A stretch of 64,000 bases of DNA, from assembly GCF_002836975.1 (NCBI RefSeq), contig NZ_NIJK01000054.1, positions 142,702 to 206,701 on the forward strand, in the 5' to 3' direction. Below, in pieces: positions 52,224 to 60,743 of this stretch. The notes beneath the pieces were generated by a model. The model was not told the origin of the DNA. It saw only the letters and a list, made by a program, of their open reading frames with translations, and searched no databases. The DNA comes from Shewanella indica. GTDB lineage: Bacteria; Pseudomonadota; Gammaproteobacteria; Enterobacterales; Shewanellaceae. The position numbers were made by a program, and so were the translations under genes. Position 1 is the stretch's first letter; each line of letters opens with the position of its first letter.

Positions 52224-53927
52224 TTAGCGGGCATTGGGATCGATACGGAATTCGCCCAAAGACTGCCCCTTGTAATCCATCACGTGTACGGCGCAGGCCA
52301 TACAGGGATCGAAAGAGTGAATAATGCGGATCACTTCCAGTGGCTTGGTGGGGTCTTCGAGCTTTAAGCCTATCAGTGATGCCTCATAAGGTCCCATCTG
52401 TCCGTTGGCGTCTACGGGGCCTGCGTTCCAGGTGGTGGGCACCACGGCCTGATAGTTTTCCACCAGTCCCCCTTTGATGCGGATCCAGTGACTGAGCATA
52501 CCGCGAGGTGCTTCGAGCATGGCGTGGCCGACATATTCCTTGTTACTGTCAAGTTCAGGCTTGATATAAGTGCTGTCGTCACTCTGGATATTGGTCAGCA
52601 GGGCATCGAAGGTGCGCAATCCCTCTTTGGCCACAATCGAGGTTTGCAACATGCGCGCTGCGGTGCGGCCAAGGGTGGTGAACAGGGCCTCAATCGGCAA
52701 GCCGGTACGTTGCAGCAAACCATTGACGGCATCGACCACCACTTGATTGCCTCTGGCATAGTTCACCAGCATACAGGCAAGTGGGCCCACTTCCACAGGT
52801 TCACCCTGGTAGCGAGGCGATTTCACCCAACTGTATTTGTTGTCGCCATCCAGGGTTGGCAGTTTGCCGTAAACCGTATCGCGCTCAACAAAGCCGGTGT
52901 AATCCGGAATTGTGGTGCCATCGTAAGGGTGTTGCGGCTTATCGGCCTTATACCAGGCGTGGGTGACGTCTTCGGCAATCAGATCCGGGTTGATATCGCT
53001 GACACCGGCCAGGTCGCCCTTGAGGATAACCCCTTGCTCAAACAGATATTCACCATCAGCAGTGACAAAGTCGTTGGTGGCCATAAAGCTCTTGATGTTA
53101 ACGCCGCCCAGTACCGAGGCTTCGCCGCCGAAGGCTTCGGCCGCCATTACGATATCGGCCTTGTAACCACGTTCAATAAAGTCGGCCACAATGGCATGTT
53201 TTTGTTTCCATTCCTGCAATCTTGCCGGGCTCAACATGTCACGCACTGAGGTGACACCGCCAACCACCAGAGACTGAGGGTGAGGCTGCTTGCCGCCGAA
53301 AATCGCCATCATCTCTGCCGCGACTCGTTGTACTTCCAATGCCTTAAGGTAGTGCGACAGGGCGATCAGGTTCTGCTCTGGGGTGAATTTATAGGTGCCG
53401 TTACCCCAATAGGCATTGGCGAAAGGTCCAAGCTTACCGGTTTCAACAAAGCCCTTGACTCTCTCCTGAACGGCTTTGAGCTCGCCTTCACCGGCAGCAA
53501 TCGGCTTGTCAGTGTATTTGAGTGCCACCTGGGCCGCCTTGGCGGGATCGGCACTGAGGGCTGAAACCACATCGACCCAGTCCAAACCATGCAGATGATA
53601 GAAATGCACTATATGGTCGTGCATGATCAGCGAAGTATGCATCAAGGAGCGAAGATAGCGGGCGTTGAGCGGAATTTTCATCCCGAGGGCATTTTCCACC
53701 GCTTCGGTGCCGCAGCGATAGTGGGAATAGGTACACACCCCGCAGATCCGCTGCACGATAAGGCCCACATCCATAGGCGTACGGCCCTTGAGGATCACCT
53801 CAATCCCGCGCCACAGGGTGGAGGAGGACCAGGCTTTTTGTACCACGTTGTTTTCATCGACTTCCACCTCAACACGCAGATGGCCTTCGATACGGGTAAT
53901 GGGATCTATGACTACACGTTGGTTCAT
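52224..53927 (-). CDS. hyaB: [NiFe]-hydrogenase large subunit
   Basis: Catalytic subunit oxidising H2. 567 aa. N-terminal ligand motif RICGVCTYSHYRCG and C-terminal ligand motif DPCMACAVH supply the four nickel cysteines. The last 15 residues (VMDYKGQSLGEFRID and two more) follow the conserved His and are the peptide removed by HyaD, so the gene still encodes the precursor. Starts three bases after hyaA; Tat export is piggybacked on the small subunit. Confidence 0.97.
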   Translation of the reverse strand: MNQRVVIDPITRIEGHLRVEVEVDENNVVQKAWSSSTLWRGIEVILKGRTPMDVGLIVQRICGVCTYSHYRCGTEAVENALGMKIPLNARYLRSLMHTSLIMHDHIVHFYHLHGLDWVDVVSALSADPAKAAQVALKYTDKPIAAGEGELKAVQERVKGFVETGKLGPFANAYWGNGTYKFTPEQNLIALSHYLKALEVQRVAAEMMAIFGGKQPHPQSLVVGGVTSVRDMLSPARLQEWKQKHAIVADFIERGYKADIVMAAEAFGGEASVLGGVNIKSFMATNDFVTADGEYLFEQGVILKGDLAGVSDINPDLIAEDVTHAWYKADKPQHPYDGTTIPDYTGFVERDTVYGKLPTLDGDNKYSWVKSPRYQGEPVEVGPLACMLVNYARGNQVVVDAVNGLLQRTGLPIEALFTTLGRTAARMLQTSIVAKEGLRTFDALLTNIQSDDSTYIKPELDSNKEYVGHAMLEAPRGMLSHWIRIKGGLVENYQAVVPTTWNAGPVDANGQMGPYEASLIGLKLEDPTKPLEVIRIIHSFDPCMACAVHVMDYKGQSLGEFRIDPNAR

Positions 53928-53930
53928 TGA

Positions 53931-55067
53931 TTAATCCTCCTTCGAACCGGCAAACAGACTGGCAACCGCATGGGCGCCGATACCCACCACAGTGGCACCG
54001 AGAATGACAGCGCCTATGGTATCGGCGGTGGCATCCAGGCCATGCAGCAGTTGTCTGCCAAGAGGTTTTTCAAAGTCAGCCATATCATCCCAGAAATTGG
54101 GCTCAGAGCAGCCCATGCAGCCATGACCGGCCAGCACAGGCCAACTGGTATGGTGATTGAAGCGCTCGGTCGGGCAGTTGTTGTAGGTGTAAGGACCCTT
54201 ACAGCCTACCTTGTAGAGACAGTAACCTTCTTTGGCGCCGGTATCACCGAATTCCTCGACAAATTCACCGGCGTCGAAACGGCCGCGGCGTTCGCAATTG
54301 TCGTGCACCCTGGCACCATAGGCCCACTTGGGCCGATTGAACATGTCCAGGGCAGGGAGCTTGCCGAACATGATGAAGTACATCAGGGTGCCGACAATAT
54401 TCTTTTCACTCGGTGGGCAGCCACCCAGGTTAATGACCGTTTTGTTGACCACTTCATGGACACCCTTGGCACCGGTTGGGTTGGGCGCGGCGGCCTGAAC
54501 CCCACCGAAGGCGGCGCAAGTACCCACGGAAATTATCGCAGCAGCGCCTTCGGCGGCATGCTTGACAATTTCGAGCCCGGTGTGGCCTTTACAACCGACC
54601 GTTAAGAAGGCGCCGTTGTTGGCCGTTGGCACGGCCCCTTCAACCGCCAGCAGGTAGTTGCCTTTGTAGGCTTCCAAGGCGTGTTCCAGATTCTCTTCTG
54701 CTTGCCAGCCGGCGGCAGCCATCAGGGTCTCGTGGTATTCCAGTGAGATATGATCGAAGATCAACGAATCCAGATTCGGGGTATCGGCGCGCACCAAGGA
54801 TTCGGAGCAACCAGTGCACTCCGCCAGGTGTAACCAGATCAGAGGTACCCGATCGGCCAGTTCAGCGGCTTCGGCCACCAGATTGGAGAAGGGCAATGGC
54901 AGCGCCATCATGGCGGTAACCGAAGCACTCCACTTCATGAAATCACGGCGGGTCAGGCCGAGTTCCAGCATACGTTCCTGTAAAGATTTGTCCTGACGGG
55001 CAGGCAGCTGGCGCAACTTCTCCAGCCGTTGCCGTCCTTGCTCGTAAAGGGCTGCATGTGTGTCCAT
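53931..55067 (-). CDS. hyaA: [NiFe]-hydrogenase small subunit, Tat-exported
   Basis: Electron-transfer subunit with three FeS clusters. 378 aa. A Tat signal (LTRRDFMKWSASVTAMMALP) around residues 38-57; proximal cluster motif WLHLAECTGCSESLVR; then VGTCAAFGGVQAA, LGGCPPSEKNIVG, HDNCERRGRFDAGEF and GHGCMGCSEPNFWD. A C-terminal helix (DTIGAVILGATVVGIGAHAV) anchors it to HyaC. The proximal motif is CTGC, not the CTCC of oxygen-tolerant enzymes, so a standard oxygen-sensitive uptake hydrogenase is predicted. First gene of the operon. Confidence 0.97.
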   Translation of the reverse strand: MDTHAALYEQGRQRLEKLRQLPARQDKSLQERMLELGLTRRDFMKWSASVTAMMALPLPFSNLVAEAAELADRVPLIWLHLAECTGCSESLVRADTPNLDSLIFDHISLEYHETLMAAAGWQAEENLEHALEAYKGNYLLAVEGAVPTANNGAFLTVGCKGHTGLEIVKHAAEGAAAIISVGTCAAFGGVQAAAPNPTGAKGVHEVVNKTVINLGGCPPSEKNIVGTLMYFIMFGKLPALDMFNRPKWAYGARVHDNCERRGRFDAGEFVEEFGDTGAKEGYCLYKVGCKGPYTYNNCPTERFNHHTSWPVLAGHGCMGCSEPNFWDDMADFEKPLGRQLLHGLDATADTIGAVILGATVVGIGAHAVASLFAGSKED

Positions 55068-55155
55068 GGTTGAACCTTTTATTTATAAGAATGTAATAGC
55101 TTTTAACTCACACAAATCACGCCTATGAGTGTAGGTCGCAACAGAATGATTAAAG

Positions 55156-55169
55156 TTGATGTGCGTCAA
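55156..55169. promoter_or_regulatory. FNR/EtrA box, hydrogenase promoter
   Basis: TTGATGTGCGTCAA matches TTGAT-N4-ATCAA with one mismatch. Its centre (55162.5) lies about 41 bases upstream of a start predicted from -10 TACACT at 55133-55128 on the minus strand, the normal class II activation geometry. Confidence 0.6.
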
Positions 55170-55215
55170 GATTTCTGCCGGGGTGTGATTTTTGATAAGT
55201 TTACTTTTTAATTAC

Positions 55216-55229
55216 ATGATCGGGATCAA
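55216..55229. promoter_or_regulatory. Second FNR/EtrA-type box
   Basis: ATGATCGGGATCAA matches the FNR consensus with one mismatch. It lies about 95 bases upstream of the tlpA-side start and about 100 upstream of the hydrogenase start, so could influence either. Confidence 0.5.
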
Positions 55230-55246
55230 AATGGTACGACAAGGGA

Positions 55247-55263
55247 TTGGACAAATTGTCCAA
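55247..55263. promoter_or_regulatory. Perfect 17-base palindrome, unknown regulator
   Basis: TTGGACAAATTGTCCAA, two 8-base arms around one base, with a further GGGA/TCCC pair outside. It is centred about 63 bases upstream of the predicted tlpA-cluster start, a typical activator position. Confidence 0.55.
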
Positions 55264-55281
55264 CTATCCCTTTTGAGGCAT

Positions 55282-55311
55282 TTGAGATTTGTTATTTGCC
55301 AAACTTAAAAT
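55282..55311 (+). promoter_or_regulatory. Sigma-70 promoter of the tlpA-DUF3570-apbE cluster
   Basis: -35 TTGAGA (55282-55287), 18-base spacer, -10 TAAAAT (55306-55311); each hexamer differs at one base from consensus. Confidence 0.5.
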
Positions 55312-55388
55312 CCTTATCTATCCGTTTTATAGCTATTTTTCAAAAACTGGAAATTGTGGGCTGCCAGTGAATCGAGAGGGTTCGACCT

Positions 55389-55886
55389 ATGTGCGTCAAA
55401 AAGTTGCTGTCACTGCTACTTGTGATACTTTTGTTGGTCTTTTGTGGTCAAGGGCATGCTAAACCGTTACAGTCCCCACTGGCACTGGCGTTAAGCCGTG
55501 ATGATGGTACTCAAGTCAGCCTCAATGACTACAAGGGTAAGGTGATTTATCTGGACTTTTGGGCCTCGTGGTGTGCGCCATGTCGCAAATCGTTCCCCTG
55601 GATGCAGCAGATGCATCACAAATACCGAGAGACGGATCTCGCCATAATCGCGGTGAATCTGGACACTGACTCTCAATTAGGTAGAGAGTTTCTCCAGCAA
55701 CTGGATGCCGACTTTGATGTGCTTTATGACCCAGAAGGGCGGCTGGCACGCAGGCTGGACTTGCAGGGGATGCCCTCAAGTTTTCTATTTGACCGGAATG
55801 GAAAACTGCTCGGTAGCCATGTTGGTTTTTTCACCGAGCGACAAAGCCAGTATGAGGCTGAACTCAAGCGTGCGTTAAAGGAGTAA
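55389..55886 (+). CDS. TlpA-like periplasmic thioredoxin
   Basis: 165 aa. N-terminal hydrophobic signal (LLSLLLVILLLVFCGQGHA), then a TlpA/ResA-type thioredoxin fold: LNDYKGKVIYLDFWASWCAPCRKSFPW (quoted core WASWCAPCRKSFPW) with CAPC redox pair near residues 62-65, and the cis-Pro loop LQGMPSSFLFDRNGK. Probably a thiol reductant in the periplasm. First of four genes (TlpA, DUF4266, DUF3570, ApbE) with very short spacing; a dedicated role for that set is likely. Confidence 0.88.
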   Translation: MCVKKLLSLLLVILLLVFCGQGHAKPLQSPLALALSRDDGTQVSLNDYKGKVIYLDFWASWCAPCRKSFPWMQQMHHKYRETDLAIIAVNLDTDSQLGREFLQQLDADFDVLYDPEGRLARRLDLQGMPSSFLFDRNGKLLGSHVGFFTERQSQYEAELKRALKE

Positions 55887-55889
55887 CAG

Positions 55890-56114
55890 ATGCGTAGGAT
55901 TCGTTTATTGGGCTTATCGCTTATTGTCACTCTTGGGTTGACAGCTTGTGCTCAACTCGGGGTTGAACCTTGGGAGCGGGATCAGTTGGCGAGGGAGGAT
56001 ATGTCGCTGGCGCACGAAAGGCTGGACTTGGCACTGGACGATCATATCTACTTCAGCAAAGAGGGAGCCAGTGGTGGCCGCGCATTCGCCGGAGGAGGCT
56101 GCGGATGCAATTGA
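55890..56114 (+). CDS. DUF4266 small lipoprotein
   Basis: 74 aa with a lipoprotein signal (LLGLSLIVTLGLTAC). The mature part contains the family core VEPWERDQLAREDMSL, followed by DDHIYFSKEGASGG, and a C-terminal GGGCGCN. The closing Cys pair may be a redox or metal site and a partner of the adjacent thioredoxin (inference). Three bases after the TlpA-like gene; overlaps the next by ten bases. Confidence 0.8.
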   Translation: MRRIRLLGLSLIVTLGLTACAQLGVEPWERDQLAREDMSLAHERLDLALDDHIYFSKEGASGGRAFAGGGCGCN

Positions 56115-57454
56115 AGCGGCAAAAGGGCGAAACCAATATTGCCGCAGCTCTGACACTGGCCAGCAGCTCACTGCTTGCCAGTGTTGCGACGTATGCCGGA
56201 GATGATAACCTCAGCTATCCGGATAACAGTGCCGACAAGGCTACCGATTGGCAGTTGGAAGCCGCATTGATGTTTTATGGCGAGCAGGACAGGGTGACAA
56301 CTCTTGAGGGAGTTCTGCTGGCTAAAGGCGAATTTGATGACAGCAGTGGCCTGGATATCAAACTGGTGTTCGATAGCCTGAGCGGCGCATCGGCCACGGG
56401 CGCCGTGGTGCAGCAACAGAGCCAAACCCTGACCCGGCCTTCGGGCAACGGCGAATATCAGATAGCCGCCGGTGAGCAGGTGTTGGATGACAGCTTTGAT
56501 GATAAGCGACTGCAACTGAGTGCCGATTGGTATAAGTTCTTTGAAAATAACTGGCAGCTGGCAGGCGGCTTTTATGGCTCACGGGAATATGATTACACTT
56601 CGCTCGGGGTCAATGGCGCGCTGGAGCATAGCTTCAACAAGAACAACAGTACCGCGTCCCTGGCGTTGGCTTACGGCCTGGATACCATAGATCCGGTCGG
56701 CGGCCGACCTTTGCCGCTTGCAACCATGGCAAGAAGAGTGGATTACGACTCGGAAACGGCCTTCAGGCAAGCCTTTGAGGCAAGTCGAGAAGGCGGCTCG
56801 GATCATAAGCAAACCCTGGACCTGCTGCTGGGTTTTGCCCAGGTGCTCAACCGTCGCTGGCTGTTGCAGGGCAACTATGGGTTTTCCCTGGTTAAGGGGT
56901 ACCAGACAGACCCCTACAAGGTGCTGAGCCTGGTGGACAATCTGGGTGTCACCCAGAGTTACCTTTATGAATCCAGGCCAGACTCACGGCAAAAGCAAAG
57001 CCTGTTTTTGCTGCTCAAGGGGGCGCTTGATAGGGGCGTGCTGGATCTTTCCTGGCGCTACACTTTCGATGATTGGCAGCTGGATTCTCATACGCTGGAG
57101 AGCCACTTCAGGCACTATTTCTCTGATGGCTTCTATGGTCAGTTGCACCTGCGTTATTACCGCCAGAGTGCGGCATCCTTTTATCGGCCCTTGTTGCTCC
57201 GCAATGAGGGCTCAATGCCCGGCTATTCAGCTGAATTCGCCAGCGCAGACCACCGCCTTGGTGAGCTGCAAGCCTATACGGTCGGAGTTAAGCTCGGACA
57301 TAAGCTCAGCGAGGGTCGCGAGCTCAGCTACCGCCTGGAATATTATCAGCAGCAGGGTGAAAACAACGGCACCTTACTGCCCGGTGAGCTTGGTAATATG
57401 CAGCTGTTTCCAAGACTCAGGGCAGTGATTGCCCAGCTCAGCTACCGTTTTTAG
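56105..57454 (+). CDS. DUF3570 outer-membrane beta-barrel protein
   Basis: 449 aa. Starts MQLKRQKGETNIAAALTLAS, includes a short export segment (SSSLLASVATYA), then a barrel with the family features WQLEAALMFYGEQDRVTTLE, SGLDIKLVFDSLSGASATGA and repeated aromatic strands ending LRAVIAQLSYRF, a typical outer-membrane C-terminal Phe. The frame goes upstream to 55970, but ATG 56105 overlaps the DUF4266 stop and follows GGAGGAGG. Function unknown; always seen with DUF4266 in my knowledge. Confidence 0.82.
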   Translation: MQLKRQKGETNIAAALTLASSSLLASVATYAGDDNLSYPDNSADKATDWQLEAALMFYGEQDRVTTLEGVLLAKGEFDDSSGLDIKLVFDSLSGASATGAVVQQQSQTLTRPSGNGEYQIAAGEQVLDDSFDDKRLQLSADWYKFFENNWQLAGGFYGSREYDYTSLGVNGALEHSFNKNNSTASLALAYGLDTIDPVGGRPLPLATMARRVDYDSETAFRQAFEASREGGSDHKQTLDLLLGFAQVLNRRWLLQGNYGFSLVKGYQTDPYKVLSLVDNLGVTQSYLYESRPDSRQKQSLFLLLKGALDRGVLDLSWRYTFDDWQLDSHTLESHFRHYFSDGFYGQLHLRYYRQSAASFYRPLLLRNEGSMPGYSAEFASADHRLGELQAYTVGVKLGHKLSEGRELSYRLEYYQQQGENNGTLLPGELGNMQLFPRLRAVIAQLSYRF

Positions 57455-57481
57455 TTAATAGACAGTAGAGGAAAGCTGCCT

Positions 57482-58444
57482 TTGACTAAGAGCCACACCT
57501 CAGCGCCAGAGATGAACCTTAGCCGTACCGACTTTGGTTTTCGTGGCCGTTTTCGCTCGATGGCTAGCCCCTGTGAGTTACTGATTGCAAGCGATGACGA
57601 GCGTTTGGCGCTTAGCCTCACTCAAGCTGCCATTAAGGAATGCCAAAGGCTTGAGCAGAAATACAGCCGCTTTTTAGCGGGCAACTGGCTATGGCAGCTC
57701 AATCATTCAGCCGGAGCGCCTGTTATACTGGACAGCGAGGCGGCGGCGTTGCTGCAGTTTGCCAAACGCTGCTGGCAACTGAGTGAGGGCTTATTTGATA
57801 TCACCGCCGGCCCTCTGCTCGCGCTCTGGTGTTTTGAAAAGGGAAAGGGTTCAGAAACTTCACTGCCGGGTTCGACTGATATCAAAAAAGCCTTGTCCCG
57901 GGTTGGCTTTCAACACCTCAAGTTCAGTTCCCATTTTGATGACAGTGCTGAAGATAAAAGCCCCCGAGAAATAGCTGAGCCGCCCTGGATCATGCTGCCA
58001 GAGGCAATGCAGTTGGACTTCGGCGGCCTGGTAAAAGAATATGCCACCGATAGGGTTGCCGGGCTGTGTATGACCCGGGCCGCAACCACCGAGGTGCTGG
58101 TTAATCTCGGTGGTGATATCGCCGTCAGTGGTAACAGATGTTGGCAGGTGGGGATTGAAGATCCCGCCAATCTTGACCGGGCAGCGGAGCTGATGTCGCT
58201 CGATGTGGGCGCATTGGCCACCAGTGGCGACAGTCGCCGCTTTATCGAACATCAGGGGCATCGTTATGGTCATATTCTGGATCCTCGCAGCGGTTATCCT
58301 GTACAGGACGCGCCCCATAGCGTGACGGTAAAGGCCGCGAGCTGCATCACAGCCGGCATGTTGGCGACCCTTGCCATGTTAAAAGGCGCGGCGGCAGAAG
58401 ACTTTCTCAAGGTGCAGCAACTGGAGTATCGCGTCATCAGATAA
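57482..58444 (+). CDS. apbE: FAD:protein FMN transferase ApbE
   Basis: Periplasmic enzyme that attaches FMN covalently to Thr/Ser of target proteins. 320 aa from TTG 57482 (or 310 aa from ATG 57512). Features: RFRSMASPCELLI, LFDITAGPLLALW, QLDFGGLVKEYATDRV, VNLGGDIAVSG, and YGHILDPRSGYPVQDAPHSV. There is no obvious signal peptide, unusual for ApbE. TTG has AGAGGAA upstream; ATG does not. Last gene of the TlpA-DUF4266-DUF3570-ApbE set. The flavinylated target is not visible among the neighbours. Confidence 0.88.
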   Translation: MTKSHTSAPEMNLSRTDFGFRGRFRSMASPCELLIASDDERLALSLTQAAIKECQRLEQKYSRFLAGNWLWQLNHSAGAPVILDSEAAALLQFAKRCWQLSEGLFDITAGPLLALWCFEKGKGSETSLPGSTDIKKALSRVGFQHLKFSSHFDDSAEDKSPREIAEPPWIMLPEAMQLDFGGLVKEYATDRVAGLCMTRAATTEVLVNLGGDIAVSGNRCWQVGIEDPANLDRAAELMSLDVGALATSGDSRRFIEHQGHRYGHILDPRSGYPVQDAPHSVTVKAASCITAGMLATLAMLKGAAAEDFLKVQQLEYRVIR

Positions 58445-58608
58445 CCTCTTCAATGAGTTGCGATTGCCGAAATCAGCAGTCTTCTCTTTGACTATTTGTA
58501 ATTATGCTGCCATTTGAGTTTTTTCGGGCCGCTTGATTCTTGCCTTCAGCTTGACACAGGCGCGGCGCTGCTGCGAAATAGGGGCAACCTAAACCGGATG
58601 TTATACCC

Positions 58609-59268
58609 ATGAGAATATTGCTGATAGAAGACAATGAGTTGTTGGCTCAGGGAATCTTGCTTAGTCTTGCCAAGTTGGATATGCAAGTAGATCACGTCAC
58701 CAGTATCAAACAAGCAGAGGCGGCAGTGGTGAATGAAACCTTTAGCGCCATAGTGCTGGATCTGGGCTTGCCTGACGGTAACGGCCGTCAATTATTGACC
58801 CAATGGCGCCGCCGCGGCATAGACACCCCGACTATAGTGCTGACCGCCAACACCGACTTTGATACCAAGCTTGCCTGCCTGGATCTCGGCGCCGATGATT
58901 ACCTGGCCAAACCCTTCGATGTACGCGAGCTGGTGGCCAGAATTAAGGCGATCGTCAGGCGGCAACACGGTCTTAATCAAAACCGTTTGGAAGTGGGGGC
59001 ACTGGTTATTGATATGGATGCCCACCAGGTGCTGTTTCGCGGTCATCATATTCAGGTGTCGCGGCGCGAATATCAATTGCTGCTTGAACTGGCTCAGTCC
59101 AGTGGCCGGGTGCTCAGCCGTAATCAGCTTGAGCAGCTGACCTATGGCTGGGATGAGGTCGGTAGTAACTCCATCGAGGTGCATATTCACCATTTACGTA
59201 AAAAAACCGCCAATGAGCTTATCAAGACAGTACGTGGCATAGGCTATACCTTGGTGGCAGTAGAATGA
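58609..59268 (+). CDS. OmpR-family response regulator
   Basis: 219 aa. Receiver domain with acidic pocket LLIEDNELLA, phosphoacceptor Asp about 51 in AIVLDLGLPDGNG, and Lys in DDYLAKPFDVRELV. Winged-helix DNA-binding domain: VSRREYQLLLELAQSSGRVL, SRNQLEQLTYG, NSIEVHIHHLRKK and TVRGIGYTL. Resembles QseB/PmrA. The sensor follows with ATGA overlap. Its targets are probably nearby (ApbE cluster or TonB receptor), not demonstrated. Confidence 0.93.
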   Translation: MRILLIEDNELLAQGILLSLAKLDMQVDHVTSIKQAEAAVVNETFSAIVLDLGLPDGNGRQLLTQWRRRGIDTPTIVLTANTDFDTKLACLDLGADDYLAKPFDVRELVARIKAIVRRQHGLNQNRLEVGALVIDMDAHQVLFRGHHIQVSRREYQLLLELAQSSGRVLSRNQLEQLTYGWDEVGSNSIEVHIHHLRKKTANELIKTVRGIGYTLVAVE

Positions 59269-60656
59269 GCCGGGTATCTTTGCGGGTGGTGATGATGGCA
59301 TTGATGCTGCTTGGCATCTGTTTGTCGGTTGGTGTCAGCAGTTACCTCAACACCCAGGATTCTCGCCGTCAGATAGAAGAGCTGTTCGATGCTCAGATGC
59401 TGCAAAGTGCCAAGATGCTGGAGATGTTTTATGGCGCTCAGGGGCAAGAGCATCAGCTGGATATGCTTGAAAAACCGCTGATTTTGAGCGTCAACCCGGG
59501 CAAGGCCAACACTTTTACCGAGCAGGCTGATGCCACTGAGCTGAGTTATGAGTTGAAGCTTGCCTATCAGATGTGGACCCCGGCCAAACAGTTGATGGCG
59601 CGTTCTGATAACAGTGACATTGAGCCCATGGCGCCGTTCGAGCGCGGTTATCACAGACACTATTATCAGGGCGAGTTGTGGCATCTGTTCAGTTATTTCT
59701 CTGACGATCTGGGCGTGTGGATCATTACCGGCCAAAGGGATGATGTGCGTGGCGAGCTGGTGGAGCAGATCATGGGCAACAGTTTTATTGGTCCGGCCTT
59801 GGTGGTGCCGGCAGTGGCGTTGCTGATGGTGTTTCTCTCTTATTGGTTGTTGCAACCTCTGGACAGTTTGGCCGTCAGGCTTAAGCACCGAAGCCCTGCG
59901 GATATGCGGCCGCTGGCGTTGCAACTACCCAAAGAGTTAGTGCCGGTGCAAGATGCGCTCAATACCTATATTACCCGCATTAGTGATAATTTAGCGCGAG
60001 AGCGGCGTTTCAGCGCCGATGCGGCGCATGAGCTAAAGACCCCGCTGGCGGTCATTAAACTGCACCGTCAGGCCTGGCAACAGGCCAAGACAGAGGCCGA
60101 GCAGCAGCTGCACCTTAATGCCATAGACACAGGTATTGGTCAGATGACCCATATGGTAGAGCAGCTGTTGTTACTGTCTCGGGTGGAATCCCTGTCCGAG
60201 CTGGAAGTGGCACAAACGCCGGTGGCGGTAATGGTGCAGGAGGTGCTGGATCAATTGCTGCCGCTGATTGCCGATTACAGTTGGCAGCTGGAATTGCCGG
60301 AAGAGGTGTGTGTCAGGGTCGATCCCTTCTATATGAAACTGGTGCTGAAAAACCTGCTGGAAAATGCCTGCAAGTATTCGGGCAAAGATCAGCCGATCAA
60401 AGTCAGTTGCTGGCAAGAGGGTCGCCAAGACAGCAAACAAGTGGTTATTCAGGTATTGGATTCAGGGCCTGGGCTGCCATTGGAGCAGTGTCGGCAGTTG
60501 ACTGAGCGCTTTTTCCGGTTCGCCGATGAGTCGGTATCCGGTGCAGGTCTGGGCTTGTCTATCAGTGCTCAAATCGTCGAGCTGCATAAAGGTAAGTTGA
60601 GTATTCAACCGGGCATTGAACGTGGCTTGGATGTAAGGATCATCTTGCCGGTTTGA
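59265..60656 (+). CDS. QseC-like sensor histidine kinase
   Basis: 463 aa. Two membrane helices (VVMMALMLLGICLSVGVSSYL and FIGPALVVPAVALLMVFLSYW) flank a periplasmic domain of about 140 residues. HisKA box RFSADAAHELKTPLAVIKLH has the phosphoacceptor His; ATPase boxes are LKNLLENACKYSG, VLDSGPGLPLEQC and GAGLGLSISAQIVELH. The periplasmic sensing domain is the QseC type by layout only. Followed by a bidirectional terminator. Confidence 0.93.
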   Translation: MSRVSLRVVMMALMLLGICLSVGVSSYLNTQDSRRQIEELFDAQMLQSAKMLEMFYGAQGQEHQLDMLEKPLILSVNPGKANTFTEQADATELSYELKLAYQMWTPAKQLMARSDNSDIEPMAPFERGYHRHYYQGELWHLFSYFSDDLGVWIITGQRDDVRGELVEQIMGNSFIGPALVVPAVALLMVFLSYWLLQPLDSLAVRLKHRSPADMRPLALQLPKELVPVQDALNTYITRISDNLARERRFSADAAHELKTPLAVIKLHRQAWQQAKTEAEQQLHLNAIDTGIGQMTHMVEQLLLLSRVESLSELEVAQTPVAVMVQEVLDQLLPLIADYSWQLELPEEVCVRVDPFYMKLVLKNLLENACKYSGKDQPIKVSCWQEGRQDSKQVVIQVLDSGPGLPLEQCRQLTERFFRFADESVSGAGLGLSISAQIVELHKGKLSIQPGIERGLDVRIILPV

Positions 60657-60695
60657 GTTAGTCGGGCAAAGACAAGTAAAAAGCCGAGCAGAAAT

Positions 60696-60735
60696 AAAAG
60701 CCGCAGCCTCCAATGGGGTTGCGGCTTTTAAATAA
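60696..60735. terminator. Bidirectional terminator
   Basis: AAAAGCCGCAGCC (60696-60708) pairs with GGTTGCGGCTTTT (60717-60729) with a single G-T pair. T tracts on both strands serve the kinase gene and the convergent TonB receptor. Confidence 0.88.
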
Positions 60736-60743
60736 GGCAACTT

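Larger units (their letters stand above)
55068..55388. other. Divergent control region hydrogenase / tlpA cluster
   Basis: 321 bases holding two FNR-type boxes, one strong palindrome and a plus-strand promoter, each listed separately. For the hydrogenase, TACACT at 55133-55128 (minus) could be the -10. Confidence 0.6.

Noticed and set aside
53931..55067. Oxygen-tolerant hydrogenase
   Set aside because: The small subunit has ECTGCSES at the proximal cluster rather than the extra-cysteine ECTCCSES of tolerant enzymes.
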